This document shows positions 8,265 to 18,979 of a stretch of DNA of 46,787 nucleotides, piece after piece. Position numbers and translations under genes: made by a program. The notes beneath the pieces were generated by a model. That model was not told the origin of the DNA and ran no database searches. It worked only from the letters and a program-made list of their open reading frames with translations. Origin of the DNA: Pseudomonadota bacterium (GTDB taxonomy: Bacteria; Pseudomonadota; Gammaproteobacteria; Burkholderiales; Burkholderiaceae_C); contig JAJXTO010000022.1 in assembly GCA_021783695.1 (NCBI GenBank), positions 1 to 46,787 on the forward strand, read 5' to 3'. Within the stretch, counting starts at the first letter, position 1; every line of letters starts with the position of its first letter.

Positions 8265-11200
8265 TCAGGGCGGCGGCGACGGATGCTGTTGCGCGGATGG
8301 ACTGCGCTCCGCGAGGTTGCGTTGCGCCTCGTCGCGCACCCATTGCCGGGCGCGCAGGCCCAGGCCGGTCTGCGGGTCGGCCGGCTCGGTGAACCAGTGG
8401 AACTGCCGCAGCCAGAGCAGCACCTCGGCGGGCGGCATGGGTTTGGCCAGCGCGTAACCCTGGCCGGCATCAGCGCCGAGCACCGCGGCCACTTCGACCA
8501 GCGCCGGAGTTTCCAGACCCTCGACCACCACCTGCAGGCCGAGCGCCTGGGTCATGCGGACCAGCGCGCCGATGAAGCCGATCATGCCGTCCGCCTCTGC
8601 CTCGGTCTCGCCGGGAATCTGCCGCACCAGCCCCTGATCGATCTTGACGGTGTGGAAGGGCAGGGTGCGCAGCCGCAGCAGGCTGCTGTAGCCGCTGCCC
8701 AGATCGTCCATGACCAGGCGCGCGCCGGTCGCGGCCAGGCTGTGCACCGCGCGGTCGCGCTCGGCGCCGTTCTGGAAGTCGGCGTCTTCAAGGACTTCGA
8801 GCCGCAGCCGGTCGGGGGCGATGTGCCGCGCCCGCAGCGCGTCGGCCACCCAGCGCGCGCATTCGGGCATGAGCAGCACTTCGGGCGGCAGGTTGACCGA
8901 AAGATCGAGTGACAGCCCGGCGGCGTCCCATTGCGTGAGCTGGTTCAGCGCCTGCTCCAGCCCGAGGGTGAACAGGCGTGTGAGCTCGGAGGTGCCGAAG
9001 GAGGGCAGGAACTGCCCTGGCCCGATGAGCCGCCCGTCCTCCAGCCGCAGCCGGGCCAGCGCCTCCATCGCCGTGGGCTGGCCGCTGCGCAGATCGACGA
9101 TGGGCTGGTAGTGCATTTCCAGCCCGCCGCTGAACAGGCGGTGCCGCCACGCGCGGCGGTCACCGGCCGGCAGCAGGGTGTCTTCGCGGCGGGTCATCAG
9201 GCCGTACAGGCCGCGCTCGAACAATTGCTCCAGGCCGCGCAGGAAGCTGTGCATGCTCTGGGTGTCGAACATGCCGGGATAGCGGCCATACAGGCCCATG
9301 ACCGCCAGCATGCGCCCGCGGCTGTCTTTCACCGGCACCGCGGCCGAGCTGCGAATGCCCACGCTGCGCGCCGCGGCGCGCCAGGGGGCCATGCGTGGAT
9401 CGGTGACATAGCTGATATTGGTTTCGATCTGTTCACTGCGCCAGCAGCGCGGGTGCGGCGTCTGGCCAAAGGGGCTTTGCGGGTCGAGCTGCAACGGAGC
9501 AACCCCGTTTTGCTCGATGGACTGCAGATAGTCATCGAAATTGCCGGCGGTGAACTCGGGCACGAAGCGGCCCTGCGCGTCGGGCTTGTAAATGACCGTG
9601 GCCGCCATGCCCGGCAGCGTTGCCACGGACTGCAGCACGGTGCGCGCCAGATCGGCCCATTGGGTGAGGTCGGGCTGCATCTGCTCCAGGCCGAACAGCA
9701 TCTGCTGGTATTGCTCGCGCTGCGCCTGCGCGCCCTCGCTCTGCCATTGCAGTTCGCGCTGCAGCCGCGCGGTGACAACCTGGGCGAGCACGGCGCGGTC
9801 GGCGCTGCGCACGGGGGCGTCGCCGATCAGGTCGTGCAGGCTTTGCAGATACCAGCCCATGCTGGTGACCAGTGCGCCGGTGCTGACGCCCACGAGGGTG
9901 TGAATGCCGCCAGTGTGCTGGGCTTCCTCCTGATGCGTCTCCTTGCTCAGTTCGGGCAGCAGGATGCGCAGCACGCGGGCGCGCTGTTGCTGGCGCAGAT
10001 GCGCGTGTTCTTCCGCGGACAGGATGGCCAGCAGCGCGGCGGATTCCGGGTCGTGGTTCAGTGCGCTGTAGAAGCGCTCGACAAACGCCGCCGCGTTGCG
10101 CTCCAGCAGATGGACGATGAGACCGAGCAGGCGGGCAGCGCTCTCGCCGTAGGCATCGACGTGGATGGGGAGATCGGCCGACTTGGCTGCCACCTGCTCC
10201 AGGGCGTCGCCCCATTGCTGCCACCAGATGGTGCGGTCGGCCTTGTGCGCCTTGCTGGCGTAGAGCGCGGCGTCGGCGTGCCGCAGCAGCACTTCGGCCT
10301 GCACGTCGTCCACGGGATACAGCGTGAGCCCCAGGCTCATGCCTACCTTGGCCAGCCCACCGTCGCCGAGGTCGAACGGGGTTTCGACCGCGGCGTGAAT
10401 GCGGTCGAGCACGATGGGCAGATCGGAGGGCTGCGCCACGCCTTCGAGCACCAGCACGAATTCGTCGCCGCCCAGCCGCGCCACCAGATCGGTTTCGCGC
10501 ACCGCGGCCTTGAGGCGCTCGCCCAACTGCCGCAGCAGTTGATCGCCGGCGGCGTGGCCGTGGGTGTCGTTGACCGGCTTGAAATCGTCCAGATCCATCA
10601 CCCCGACGGCCAGCAGGGTCTTGTGGCGCCGCGCCCGCGCCATGGCCAGGGGCAGATGATGTTCCAGCGCCAGACGGTTGGGCAGGCCGGTGAGGGCGTC
10701 GTGGCGGGCCAGGTGGCGTTGCTGCGCCTGTTCGGTTTCCAGCTCGGCCTTGAGATCGATTTCACCCAGCGCGCGCTCGATCAGGCTGGCCACGCGGCGC
10801 AGCAGGGCGTGCAGGCCGTCGTCCAGATCGTTGCCGTTGAGCAGCACCAGCACCATCACTGCCCAGCGCGTGCCGGCGCGGCGCAGCGGCAGGGCCAGCG
10901 CCAGCGGCTGCCATTCCGGCAAGGAAAAATCGGCCCAGGGCTGCAGCAGCGGGGTGCCAGCGCGGCTGTCCTGCGCCTCCTGCCCCGTGCGCCAGGCGCG
11001 GGAGAGGGCGTGCGGAGTCTCCCCGTCAACACGCAGCGGCGGCTGAGCCGCGAGAACCTCGGCGCCACTGCCGCCGACAGCCAGTGGCTGGGCAATCTCG
11101 TGCGCGTCCGGCCGGGCCACCCAGACTGCGGCGAACAGGCCAGTTTCCAGCAGACGGGTGCACGCGTTTTCCAGCACGTCCTGATCGTTGCGCGCACTCA

Positions 11201-12779
11201 TCAGAATGTCGATCTGCGCCAGCACCGAGCGCACCAGTTCCTGCTGGCGCGAGGTGCTCTCGCGCGCCTTCAGTTCGGCCGCGGCGAGGTCGAGTCGATC
11301 CAGGCCGCGGCCCAGGCTGCGGGCCAGTTCTTCCAGCAGGTCGCGCTGCTCGCGGCTGATGCGCCCCTTGCCTTCGCGGTAGATGCTGAACACGGCGTCG
11401 AGCCGCCCCTGGCGCCAGATCGGCAGCGCGGCCATGCTGCGCAGGTTGAATTGCTGCATGCGGTCGATCCATGGCGCGACCAGACCCTCCGAGCCGTCGC
11501 CTTGCACGAACACCGTTTGCGCCTTGCGCCAGGCGGTGCCGAATGGCCCCTTGCCGCCTGTTTTGTCTGCAAGGATGGACAGTTGCAGGCCGTCGAGATA
11601 GCCGGTTCGGCCTTCGGCGGCGAGGCGCACCGCTTGTCCGCTCGCGTCCGGGCGGCCGACCCAGGCCAGCGCCATGCCGCCCGCCTGCACGCAGATGCGG
11701 CAGATGGACTGCAGCAGGGTGGTTTCGTCTGTCGCTTCGGCCACGGCCTGGTTGGCCTGCGCCAGCGCGGCGTTGATCTGCGCCAGCCGCTGCTGCCGAT
11801 CCAGCGCCCGCAAAATCAGCACCCCGGCGATGAATTGCAGAACCAGCAGCAGGCCCCAGGCCAGCAGCGTGGGCCAGCTCTGCCGCCACCACAGGCTTGT
11901 GAGCGCGGCGGCCGGCAGGCTGGTGAACGCCACCAGGCCATGCTCTCCGAGGCGTTGCCAGGCGCCAATGGTTTCAGTTCCGCCGACCGCCTGCACCGGG
12001 CCGTTGAAAAATCCGTGCGCGCGCTCGGGGTGCGCCGCGATTTCGCGCGCCAGCACCCCGCGGGCGGGCGCCGCGGCCAGATCGGGCCGGACATGCGGCA
12101 GCGGCGCGGGCAGCCGTGCGAGCAGATAGCCGTCGCTGCGCAGCAGGCCCACTGCCGGCACCCAGCGGCCCTTGCCATCGAATTTAGACAGGGTGTGCTG
12201 CAAGTCCTTGAGCACACGCTTCAGTCCAACGTTGAAGACCAGCATCACGTGCGTGTTCGTGTGCGGCACCTGCAGCGCACAGCGTGCCGGGGTGATGATC
12301 TGCGCGGGGTCAAGCGGGTCGGGCTGCGCCAGCCCGACCTGGATTTTCCCCGGCATCCCGAGGGCGATTGCAAAACCGGGGCGCGAGGCGAAATCCGGCC
12401 GGGCCGGGAGTGCGCGCGTGGTGCGCGATTCGGTGGCCAGCAGCGCGCCGTCGGGCGCCACCAGCGAGATGCCGTCGATGAAGGGCATCAGGCCGTCCAT
12501 GTCGCGGATCCAGGAGTCAGGTGTCAGCAGCAGCCCGGGGTCCTGCTGTATTTGGCGCTGCGCCATGCTGCAGGTGGACTGGAGCTGGTCGTAGCGCTGA
12601 TGCATCGCGTCCGACCAGAACGCGGCTTCGGTTTGCAGGATTTGCTCGACGCCGCTGCGGTTGCGTTCCCAACTGATGTAGAGCGCCATCGCCACGCCCA
12701 GGGCCAGCACCAGATTGGCCAGCAGGACGAAAACGAGGATGCGGCGGCGGTCAGCCTGGAAACGGGCGTTGTGGGCCAT
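8265..12779 (-). CDS. Membrane GAF-GAF-GGDEF-globin-GAF-EAL c-di-GMP protein
   Basis: This is a very large 1504-residue sensor. Seen in order: a membrane helix (13-33), a periplasmic region to about 300, a second helix (about 303-325), GAF-like regions near 350-500 and 530-680, a GGDEF domain (GGDEF at 770-774, with I-site RETD five residues before), a globin-like helical region (about 875-1040, candidate heme histidine H960 in GGIHTLVGVS), a third GAF-like region (about 1070-1220) and a C-terminal EAL domain (E1239-A-L1241, with [22 protein letters not shown] and GQGYALAKPM). Both enzymatic sites look intact. The globin-GAF-EAL part resembles the whole of the protein at 22716-24815. It has a 129-base gap behind the che operon. 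Confidence 0.9.
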   Translation of the reverse strand: MAHNARFQADRRRILVFVLLANLVLALGVAMALYISWERNRSGVEQILQTEAAFWSDAMHQRYDQLQSTCSMAQRQIQQDPGLLLTPDSWIRDMDGLMPFIDGISLVAPDGALLATESRTTRALPARPDFASRPGFAIALGMPGKIQVGLAQPDPLDPAQIITPARCALQVPHTNTHVMLVFNVGLKRVLKDLQHTLSKFDGKGRWVPAVGLLRSDGYLLARLPAPLPHVRPDLAAAPARGVLAREIAAHPERAHGFFNGPVQAVGGTETIGAWQRLGEHGLVAFTSLPAAALTSLWWRQSWPTLLAWGLLLVLQFIAGVLILRALDRQQRLAQINAALAQANQAVAEATDETTLLQSICRICVQAGGMALAWVGRPDASGQAVRLAAEGRTGYLDGLQLSILADKTGGKGPFGTAWRKAQTVFVQGDGSEGLVAPWIDRMQQFNLRSMAALPIWRQGRLDAVFSIYREGKGRISREQRDLLEELARSLGRGLDRLDLAAAELKARESTSRQQELVRSVLAQIDILMSARNDQDVLENACTRLLETGLFAAVWVARPDAHEIAQPLAVGGSGAEVLAAQPPLRVDGETPHALSRAWRTGQEAQDSRAGTPLLQPWADFSLPEWQPLALALPLRRAGTRWAVMVLVLLNGNDLDDGLHALLRRVASLIERALGEIDLKAELETEQAQQRHLARHDALTGLPNRLALEHHLPLAMARARRHKTLLAVGVMDLDDFKPVNDTHGHAAGDQLLRQLGERLKAAVRETDLVARLGGDEFVLVLEGVAQPSDLPIVLDRIHAAVETPFDLGDGGLAKVGMSLGLTLYPVDDVQAEVLLRHADAALYASKAHKADRTIWWQQWGDALEQVAAKSADLPIHVDAYGESAARLLGLIVHLLERNAAAFVERFYSALNHDPESAALLAILSAEEHAHLRQQQRARVLRILLPELSKETHQEEAQHTGGIHTLVGVSTGALVTSMGWYLQSLHDLIGDAPVRSADRAVLAQVVTARLQRELQWQSEGAQAQREQYQQMLFGLEQMQPDLTQWADLARTVLQSVATLPGMAATVIYKPDAQGRFVPEFTAGNFDDYLQSIEQNGVAPLQLDPQSPFGQTPHPRCWRSEQIETNISYVTDPRMAPWRAAARSVGIRSSAAVPVKDSRGRMLAVMGLYGRYPGMFDTQSMHSFLRGLEQLFERGLYGLMTRREDTLLPAGDRRAWRHRLFSGGLEMHYQPIVDLRSGQPTAMEALARLRLEDGRLIGPGQFLPSFGTSELTRLFTLGLEQALNQLTQWDAAGLSLDLSVNLPPEVLLMPECARWVADALRARHIAPDRLRLEVLEDADFQNGAERDRAVHSLAATGARLVMDDLGSGYSSLLRLRTLPFHTVKIDQGLVRQIPGETEAEADGMIGFIGALVRMTQALGLQVVVEGLETPALVEVAAVLGADAGQGYALAKPMPPAEVLLWLRQFHWFTEPADPQTGLGLRARQWVRDEAQRNLAERSPSAQQHPSPPP

Positions 12780-12908
12780 GCTTTGGGAAAAGAAGAGTCA
12801 GGCCGGAATTACAACAGCTTGCGCGTGCAACTGAATGGGTTTGCTCACCAAATGGAAGGCAACTGTGGGAAAACTGACAAACCGCAGCAGGTGGTGGCGC
12901 AAGGAGAA

Positions 12909-14429
12909 TCAGATGAACGCCAGCCGCACCGCGCCCCAATGGCGCTCGCTCACGCGCACCGGGCGTGAAAGCTCCTGCATGATTTCCCCGGTGTCGCGGG
13001 CATAGACCTGCAGCAGATAGGGGTTGGTATTGCGTGCCGCGGCCAGACCCACCGGGTCGTTGAACAGCCGCATGGAGCGGTTGCCCACCAGATCGGCGGC
13101 GTAGTCGCCAGTCAGCGGGCGGTCGAACACGCTGTTGTGCGCGGCGGCGTAGCCGTTGTGATCCACCAGCAGCACAAAACGGTATTGCGCGCTGCGCGCC
13201 AGCCAGGCGTCTTCGATAGGCTGGATGCGGCTCTTGACGAAGTCGGTGAAGCGGGTGCGGAATTTCTGCGGATTGGTGCCGGCCACTGGCTCGTACTGGT
13301 CGTCGAACAAAGCCTGCTCGGTGAGCGCGCCGCTGGCCAGCGCCTGTGCCAGCGCGGCCTCGATCTCCTTGCAGACCGCGTCGAGATCGCGCATCACCTG
13401 GCTGGTCTTGGACGCGGTGACGAATTGCGTGGCGGCCTCGAACAGGCTCTGGCTGGCGTTGAGCGACTGCTGCACTTCCTCGGCGATGCGCTCGGAGGTG
13501 GCGATGGTCTGATTGGCGCCGTCCCGCACCGTGCTCGAGAGTGCGGCGAATTGGCCGTTGATGGCGCGCACCATCTCGACTTCCTGCCCCAGTTGCGCGG
13601 ACACCTTGTTCATCCCGGTATGCATGGCGTCGATGCTGCGGGCAATGTCCTGGAAATTGCCCGACATGGCCGTGGCCAGCGCCTTGCCGCTGTCCATCCG
13701 GGCGGCGAATTCGGTGGTGGACTGGGTGACCACCTGCAGGCCGCGGCTGACTTCGGCGGCAAAGGTGGCGATGCTCTCCACCGACTGCTGCGTGTTCATC
13801 GCCAGCTTGCGGATTTCATCGGCCACCACGGCAAAGCCGCGCCCGGCCTCGCCCACGCGCGCGGCCTCGATATTGGCGTTGAGCGCGAGCAGGCTGGTTT
13901 TTTGGGCAATGTCCTTGATCACCTGCGTCACCGCGGTGACCTGTGCAAAGCTCTTGCCCAGGGTCTGGATTTCGGTGTGGTTTCTGCCCGTGGTCTGCGC
14001 CAGTTGCTCGAACACCTCGCGCGCCTCATTGGCCTCACGCGCGCCGCGGCTGCTCAGCAGGTTGATGCTCTGCGACTCGGCGCGCAGCGCCTCGGTCTGT
14101 CCTTGCACGCCCACGATGCCGCGGATGAAGCGTTCCAGACTGTCGCCCATGGCGCTGATGCGCTCGGTCTGCACCTTGGCATGGGTCTGCGCGTCCTTGG
14201 TGGCGGTGCGCGCCTCGAAACTGATGCGGGCGATGCCGTAGGCCACACCGGTGGCGTTGTGGGTGGTCGTGTCCACCAGGTGCGTGACCAGGGCGAGAAA
14301 CTCGTCCAGCCCAGCGCCGCAGCCTTGTGGCGCAGCCTGACGCAGATCGACCGGGCGCTGGGTGAGCAGATGCTGCAGAAATTCCGCCGGGGACGCGCTG
14401 CTGGATTCTGCTGGTGTCGTGGTATCCAT
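12909..14429 (-). CDS. Soluble methyl-accepting chemotaxis protein with C-terminal sensor-like region
   Basis: From ATG 14429 this is a 506-residue chemoreceptor without membrane helices. The signalling tip [16 protein letters not shown] at 177-192 is followed by [15 protein letters not shown]. After the signalling hairpin comes a C-terminal domain (about 370-506) containing [26 protein letters not shown] and the near-terminal [12 protein letters not shown] recognise this as the Cache-like sensory region that some cytoplasmic receptors carry after the signalling domain. An upstream extension of the frame overlaps cheV and was rejected. It is the last gene of the che operon, 32 bases after cheV. 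The ligand is unknown. Confidence 0.88.
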   Translation of the reverse strand: MDTTTPAESSSASPAEFLQHLLTQRPVDLRQAAPQGCGAGLDEFLALVTHLVDTTTHNATGVAYGIARISFEARTATKDAQTHAKVQTERISAMGDSLERFIRGIVGVQGQTEALRAESQSINLLSSRGAREANEAREVFEQLAQTTGRNHTEIQTLGKSFAQVTAVTQVIKDIAQKTSLLALNANIEAARVGEAGRGFAVVADEIRKLAMNTQQSVESIATFAAEVSRGLQVVTQSTTEFAARMDSGKALATAMSGNFQDIARSIDAMHTGMNKVSAQLGQEVEMVRAINGQFAALSSTVRDGANQTIATSERIAEEVQQSLNASQSLFEAATQFVTASKTSQVMRDLDAVCKEIEAALAQALASGALTEQALFDDQYEPVAGTNPQKFRTRFTDFVKSRIQPIEDAWLARSAQYRFVLLVDHNGYAAAHNSVFDRPLTGDYAADLVGNRSMRLFNDPVGLAAARNTNPYLLQVYARDTGEIMQELSRPVRVSERHWGAVRLAFI

Positions 14430-14461
14430 CGGTCCATTCGTTTCAAGGAAATAGGGGGGGC

Positions 14462-15427
14462 TCAGACGTGCGCGGCAATCGCCTTGCGGATGGTCTGTGC
14501 CAGCTCGTCGGCGACGAACTTGGCCACATAGGCGTCGGCGCCCACGCTGCGGGCATGGTCCTCGTTGGCCGAACCCGACAGCGAGGAGTGGATGACCACG
14601 GGAATGTTGCGAAAGCGTTCGTCCTGCTTGATGTTGCGGGTGAGGGTGAAACCGTCCATCTCGGGCATTTCCAGGTCGGTCAGCACGAGCTGCACCTTGT
14701 CTTCCACACGCTTGCCTTCTGCCCGCGCTTCGTTGGCGAGGGTCTGCAGCCGCTCCCAGGCTTCCTTTCCGGTCTTGGTGCTGACGAAGGGGGCGTGCAG
14801 TGCCTGCAGGGCTTTTTCGATCTGCGTGCGGGCGACGAAGGAGTCGTCGGCCGTGAGAATCACCGCGCCGGGTTTGAGTCCCAGCGCCGGGCCCAGATTG
14901 TGGGTGTCCTTCACCTCGTGAATCCGCGAGGGCAGCACGTCGCGCAGCACTTTTTCCACGTCGAGCACGAGGGCCAGACGGGTGGTGTCCTCGCCCTCCA
15001 GCCGGGCGATGCTGGTGACCATGCCGCCCACGGCGTTGGCCTCGGCAGACAGCACCTTGCTCCATTCCAGCCGCACGATTTCTTCCACCTCTTCGACCGC
15101 GAAGCCCTGCACCGAGCGCTCGTATTCCGTGACCACCAGGATGTTCAGCCCGGTCTTGGGGGCGCAGCCCACCACGGCTGGCAGGTCGATGACGGGAATG
15201 ATCTGGCCGCGGATATTGGCCACCCCCAGCACATGCTTGGGCGCGCCCGGCATGACCGTGACCTGCGGCATCACCAGCGCCTCGCGCACCTTGAACACAT
15301 TGATGCCAAACAGCTCGCGCCGCCCGGATTGCGGCTCCGCGCCAAGGCGGAACAGCAGCAATTCAAACTTGTTGGTGCCGGCGAGGTTGGAGCGTTCGTC
15401 GACTTCTTGCAAGACGTTGGAATTCAT
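14462..15427 (-). CDS. cheV: Chemotaxis coupling protein CheV (CheW-REC)
   Basis: This 321-residue protein joins a CheW domain (about 20-165, with [11 protein letters not shown] and [15 protein letters not shown]) to a receiver domain (about 185-315). The receiver has the acidic pair D194/D195, phosphoacceptor D251 in [13 protein letters not shown], and K303. CheV couples receptors to CheA and its receiver is thought to tune this or act as a phosphate sink. It lies between two soluble receptor genes. No stand-alone cheW is present in the window, so CheV may be the local coupling protein. AGGACA precedes the start ATG. Confidence 0.95.
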   Translation of the reverse strand: MNSNVLQEVDERSNLAGTNKFELLLFRLGAEPQSGRRELFGINVFKVREALVMPQVTVMPGAPKHVLGVANIRGQIIPVIDLPAVVGCAPKTGLNILVVTEYERSVQGFAVEEVEEIVRLEWSKVLSAEANAVGGMVTSIARLEGEDTTRLALVLDVEKVLRDVLPSRIHEVKDTHNLGPALGLKPGAVILTADDSFVARTQIEKALQALHAPFVSTKTGKEAWERLQTLANEARAEGKRVEDKVQLVLTDLEMPEMDGFTLTRNIKQDERFRNIPVVIHSSLSGSANEDHARSVGADAYVAKFVADELAQTIRKAIAAHV

Positions 15428-15457
15428 GATGGGTGTCCTGTGGGATGCAATGGGGAA

Positions 15458-16903
15458 TCAGGGAATCTGGCGCATCAACGCCTCGAGCCGTTGGGTGATG
15501 GTGTCGCTCAGACCTTCCAGACGGGTGGCGAGCTCGGTGGTGCGGGCGGTGTTGTCGGTGCGGATGGCCTCGACCAGCGCCTGCCCGGTGCGGTGCACGT
15601 CCTGGTGAACGGAATCGACTCCGGCAAACCCGGCGTCGCTGCCGAAATAGGCCGCACCGGCGCCGAAGTACCACTTGCCGAAGAAGCAGCCGTGGAAATT
15701 GGACACGTCCATGTCCACTTTCTCCTGCTTCTGCGCGGCGGTGAGCAACTGGCCGATCCACTGGTAATGCATGGCCAGCGACACCCGCAGGGTGACGGCG
15801 GTGTCGGGCCATTTGGAAACCGCGCTGACGCCGGTCTTGAGCTGCTCGCGGGCGGTGCGGATCAGGCCCATCATGGCCTCGAAGCGCTGCACCAGCACCT
15901 GCATCAATTCGGCGGCCTGTTCGGCATCCAGGCGCTGATGGTCGGCATCGCTGACCAGTTGGCGCATCAGCCCGGTCTGCTCCACCGTGACGCTGCGCAC
16001 CTGCGCAAGCATGGACTTGACCTGGCCGAGCGTCTCGCCGGTGTTGGTGACCAGCGCGCCCACGCGCTGCACCCGTTGCACCGAGCGCGCCATGTCGGCC
16101 CCCACGTCGGACGACTGGTCGCGCAGATTGTGGGTCAGCTCCTCGATTTCGTGGGTGATGCGCGCGGTCTTTCGCGCCAGGTTGCGCACCTCGTCGGCCA
16201 CCACGGCGAAGCCGCGGCCGTGCTCGCCGGCACGGGCGGCTTCGATGGCGGCGTTGAGCGCCAGCAGATTGGTTTGCGAAGCGATTTCGCTGATGCCCGC
16301 GGTGAGCGTCTCGACCGAATGCACCGCATCGACAAAGCCGGTGAGCTTGGTTTCGGTGTTGGCAATGAAACGCGACACATCGGCCACTTCATCGAGCGTG
16401 GTGGCGATGGCCTGGTCGCTGCGCTCGACCGATTCGGTGGTGGCGTCCACCCGGTTGCGCAAGTCGTCGAGCTGGGTCTGCGCGGTGTGGGTGTGCAGCG
16501 CGGCGCTCTGCAGCCGTGCCGCCATGTCGCCCACGCGCTGCGACAGACCGTGAATGTCGTGGTCGAACCCGGCTGTGCGGCTTTCGGCAAACGCCAGCGA
16601 CTGCGTGGTGGTGCGCAGGGCGTCCACGCCGTGCAGCAGCATGTTGCGCACCGCGCCGAGTTTCTCGGCCCAGCGCGCGCCGTCGATCAGGTCGATGTCG
16701 CGCAGCGCCGCATCCCCGTGCCCGGTGAGCAGGTCCAGGACCGCCTGGAGCACGCGCTCTCGGTCTTCACGCACGCGCTCCAACAACCCGCCGGACGGCG
16801 CGGCGGCCGGCGGGTTGCGGGACTCCGGCCCGGTCAGAGGCGCTTCTGCAGTCGCAGGTGCCTTCTCTGTCGAGGCACTCGATTCCGGTATGGCGAGTTC
16901 CAC
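15458..16903 (-). CDS. Soluble chemoreceptor with C-terminal CZB zinc-binding domain
   Basis: This 481-residue protein starts at GTG 16903. It has a Pro/Ala-rich N-terminus (1-40), a helical region, the signalling tip ([19 protein letters not shown], 209-227, then [18 protein letters not shown]) and a C-terminal CZB domain (about 370-450). Candidate zinc ligands are H379, C406 in [12 protein letters not shown]433 and H437. There is no membrane segment and no recognisable PAS domain. In known CZB receptors the zinc-cysteine site responds to oxidants such as hypochlorite or to zinc itself; which applies here is not known. It sits 30 bases upstream of cheV in the operon. Confidence 0.92.
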   Translation of the reverse strand: MELAIPESSASTEKAPATAEAPLTGPESRNPPAAAPSGGLLERVREDRERVLQAVLDLLTGHGDAALRDIDLIDGARWAEKLGAVRNMLLHGVDALRTTTQSLAFAESRTAGFDHDIHGLSQRVGDMAARLQSAALHTHTAQTQLDDLRNRVDATTESVERSDQAIATTLDEVADVSRFIANTETKLTGFVDAVHSVETLTAGISEIASQTNLLALNAAIEAARAGEHGRGFAVVADEVRNLARKTARITHEIEELTHNLRDQSSDVGADMARSVQRVQRVGALVTNTGETLGQVKSMLAQVRSVTVEQTGLMRQLVSDADHQRLDAEQAAELMQVLVQRFEAMMGLIRTAREQLKTGVSAVSKWPDTAVTLRVSLAMHYQWIGQLLTAAQKQEKVDMDVSNFHGCFFGKWYFGAGAAYFGSDAGFAGVDSVHQDVHRTGQALVEAIRTDNTARTTELATRLEGLSDTITQRLEALMRQIP

Positions 16904-16937
16904 TTGTCCTGTCTCCGTTGCGGGTGCGTGCGTCGAA

Positions 16938-18185
16938 TCAGCCCATGCTGCTCTTGTTGTGTTCGATGGCGTCGCTGAGCGCCTGCAGGCGACCGACGAT
17001 CAGGTCTTCCTGATCGCTGAGCGAAGCGTAGAGCCGCGGCACCAGGTCGCGCTGCCCGCCATGCACGGCTTCCAGCAGTTGCCTGGCGGTGGCGTGGATT
17101 TGCGCATGCGGCGCCTCCAGCGCACGGAAAGCCGACAGGCCGCCAAACATGGCCTGTCCCTGGCTGTCGTACCACTTGCCCAGGCGGCAGTTGTGGTGGT
17201 CGCTGATCTCGCCTGGCAGCTTGGCCTGCCGATCCTTCCCGGCCTCGGCCAGAATGTGATTCACAAAATCCTTGTGGTCTTCCTGCATCGACTGCAACAT
17301 CATGCGGGTGGCGCTGGACTGCATATTGCTCACCTGATTGTTCATGCGCACAACCACCGACTGCACCAGCTCAAGCTCTTTGCCCGAGCTGGCGCTGGTG
17401 ACGGCGATGTCATGCGCCTGCTGGCCGATGGCGGTGGTGTTGGCCTCCACCTCGGCGGTGGCGGTTTGCACCCGGCGGGCGAGGTTGCGCACCTCGTCGG
17501 CCACCACGGCAAAGCCGCGGCCATGCTCGCCGGCGCGTGCCGCCTCGATGGCGGCGTTGAGCGCCAGCAGATTGGTCTGGTAGGAGATTTCGCGGATATT
17601 GCGCACGATGGTGCTGATGGCGTTGACCTGTTCCTGCAGCTGCGCAACCGCCGTGCCGTTGCCGCTGATGGCGCGGCCCACATTGCCGATGGCGGTATCC
17701 ACCGAAGACATGGATTGGCCGATGTCACCCGCGGCGCCATTGAGCGTGCTCACCACGTCCTTGAGTTGGTCGCTCACGGCGGTGGCGTCTTTCAGATGAG
17801 AGACATCGCGCCAGCTGGCGTGAAACGCAATCACCTGCCCTGCGGGGTCGCGCACCGGGACGAAGAGGAGCGAAAAAATGACTTTGCCCATCGCCATTTC
17901 CTGCACATGCTTGTCCAGGCTGCCATCGGCCAGACGGCGCAGGATGACGCGGATGCGCTCGGGATCTTTGTGGAACTGGTGAATGGAGCGGTGCAGGGCG
18001 TTGCGCACGTCGGCGCCGCGCAGCGCGGAATTGAGCGTGCTGTGGAACCGCTCCATGGTTTCGCGCGCGGTGCGGTTCATGAAAAACACACTGTTTTCCA
18101 TGGCCGCGTCGGCTTCGGCGAGCATTTCCAGGCTGTCGAGCGGCTCCAGGGCTTGTTGCAGATAGTGCAGGGCGGTGGTGTCCAT
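16938..18185 (-). CDS. Soluble PAS-type chemoreceptor with CZB zinc-binding domain
   Basis: From ATG 18185 this is a 415-residue soluble receptor. Residues 20-130 look like a PAS domain (ending [14 protein letters not shown]). The signalling tip [18 protein letters not shown] is at 203-220. The C-terminal CZB domain (about 300-385) has candidate zinc ligands H304 or H310, C333 in [11 protein letters not shown]360 and H364. The frame extends upstream to 18356, but that part is Arg-rich shadow coding over odp and was left out. The gene follows odp by 41 bases. The PAS cofactor, if any, cannot be told from sequence. Confidence 0.92.
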   Translation of the reverse strand: MDTTALHYLQQALEPLDSLEMLAEADAAMENSVFFMNRTARETMERFHSTLNSALRGADVRNALHRSIHQFHKDPERIRVILRRLADGSLDKHVQEMAMGKVIFSLLFVPVRDPAGQVIAFHASWRDVSHLKDATAVSDQLKDVVSTLNGAAGDIGQSMSSVDTAIGNVGRAISGNGTAVAQLQEQVNAISTIVRNIREISYQTNLLALNAAIEAARAGEHGRGFAVVADEVRNLARRVQTATAEVEANTTAIGQQAHDIAVTSASSGKELELVQSVVVRMNNQVSNMQSSATRMMLQSMQEDHKDFVNHILAEAGKDRQAKLPGEISDHHNCRLGKWYDSQGQAMFGGLSAFRALEAPHAQIHATARQLLEAVHGGQRDLVPRLYASLSDQEDLIVGRLQALSDAIEHNKSSMG

Positions 18186-18226
18186 GATGCGTTTGGTGTT
18201 GGAGTTGGGCGGAATGGCGTGCGGGC

Positions 18227-18979
18227 TTACTCGACGGCGGAGCCGACCTTGAGGGCGTCGAACCAGTCGATGAAGCGCTTGACGTTTTCGCCGGTGTAGA
18301 TGGCGCCGTGCTGCGGGGCGAGGAAGTCGATGTCCATCCTGGAGACGCGCTCGCACCAGTTGCGTTTGGCGGCCATCGAGGGCATCCAGCGCTTGTGGAA
18401 ATATTCGGCGGTCTTGATGTGCTCGTCGAACGCGGCGGACGATTCGATGTTGCGGCGATCGACGAACGGCGCATGTCCCGGAGGAAGCAGCGCGGCGCCC
18501 ACATCCCCGGAGAACAGCACCTTGGCAAAGGCGTCGTACACATGGAAGTTGGCCGACGAATGCAGGTAGTGCGCGGGCACGAACTGCAGCCGGGCCGAGC
18601 CCAGTGTCATCTCCCCGCCCTCATCCGGGATGTCTCGCAGATCGGCGTCGAGCGCGCCGTAATGGCGGATGAAGCCGCTCCACAGCTTGGGCACATACCA
18701 GGCGATGGTCGGGCTGCAGGCGTTCCAAAGCGGCAGGCTGGAGGCGATGTCCGGGTCTTGATGGCTGACGAAGGCGGCCTTGAGCGAGCCTGGCGGCGCC
18801 ACTTCGACCAGGGCGCTGAACACCTGCGGGAAAATTTCGAATCCGCCCGGATCGAGGATCAGGGTCTGGTCGTCCACGCTCAGGGCGTAGACGTTGGAGT
18901 CGATGACACGGCGCTCGTCCTGGTCGTAGATGATGTTCCAGTGGTGGTTGCCCTGGCTGAAAAATTGCAGCGACTTCAT
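18227..18979 (-). CDS. ODP-type di-iron metallo-beta-lactamase-fold sensor protein
   Basis: This 250-residue protein has the flavodiiron-type beta-lactamase fold without the flavodoxin domain. Candidate iron ligands are H73, D75 and D77 (HQDPD), H137 in PAHYLH, D159 in FSGDVG, and H224 in [10 protein letters not shown]. Flavodiiron enzymes use H-x-E-x-D here; the Asp variant is the form I associate with ODP, the oxygen and iron sensor that works with CheA in Treponema denticola. Its ATG overlaps the stop of the preceding receptor-like gene (ATGA, 18976-18979), implying coupled translation. Its place inside a che operon supports a sensory role, not an enzymatic one. Catalysis cannot be excluded. 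Confidence 0.85.
   Translation of the reverse strand: MKSLQFFSQGNHHWNIIYDQDERRVIDSNVYALSVDDQTLILDPGGFEIFPQVFSALVEVAPPGSLKAAFVSHQDPDIASSLPLWNACSPTIAWYVPKLWSGFIRHYGALDADLRDIPDEGGEMTLGSARLQFVPAHYLHSSANFHVYDAFAKVLFSGDVGAALLPPGHAPFVDRRNIESSAAFDEHIKTAEYFHKRWMPSMAAKRNWCERVSRMDIDFLAPQHGAIYTGENVKRFIDWFDALKVGSAVE

Noticed and set aside
8931-12968. A 1345-codon open frame on the plus strand opposite the large GAF-GGDEF-EAL gene
   Set aside because: It is the antisense shadow of a GC-rich gene: low-complexity, Gln/His/Arg/Ala-rich, with no motif, while the minus strand carries intact GGDEF and EAL active sites.
14414-16978. An 854-codon plus-strand frame opposite cheV and two receptor genes
   Set aside because: The minus strand encodes full CheV and receptor motifs; the plus frame is Gly/His/Gln-rich shadow coding.
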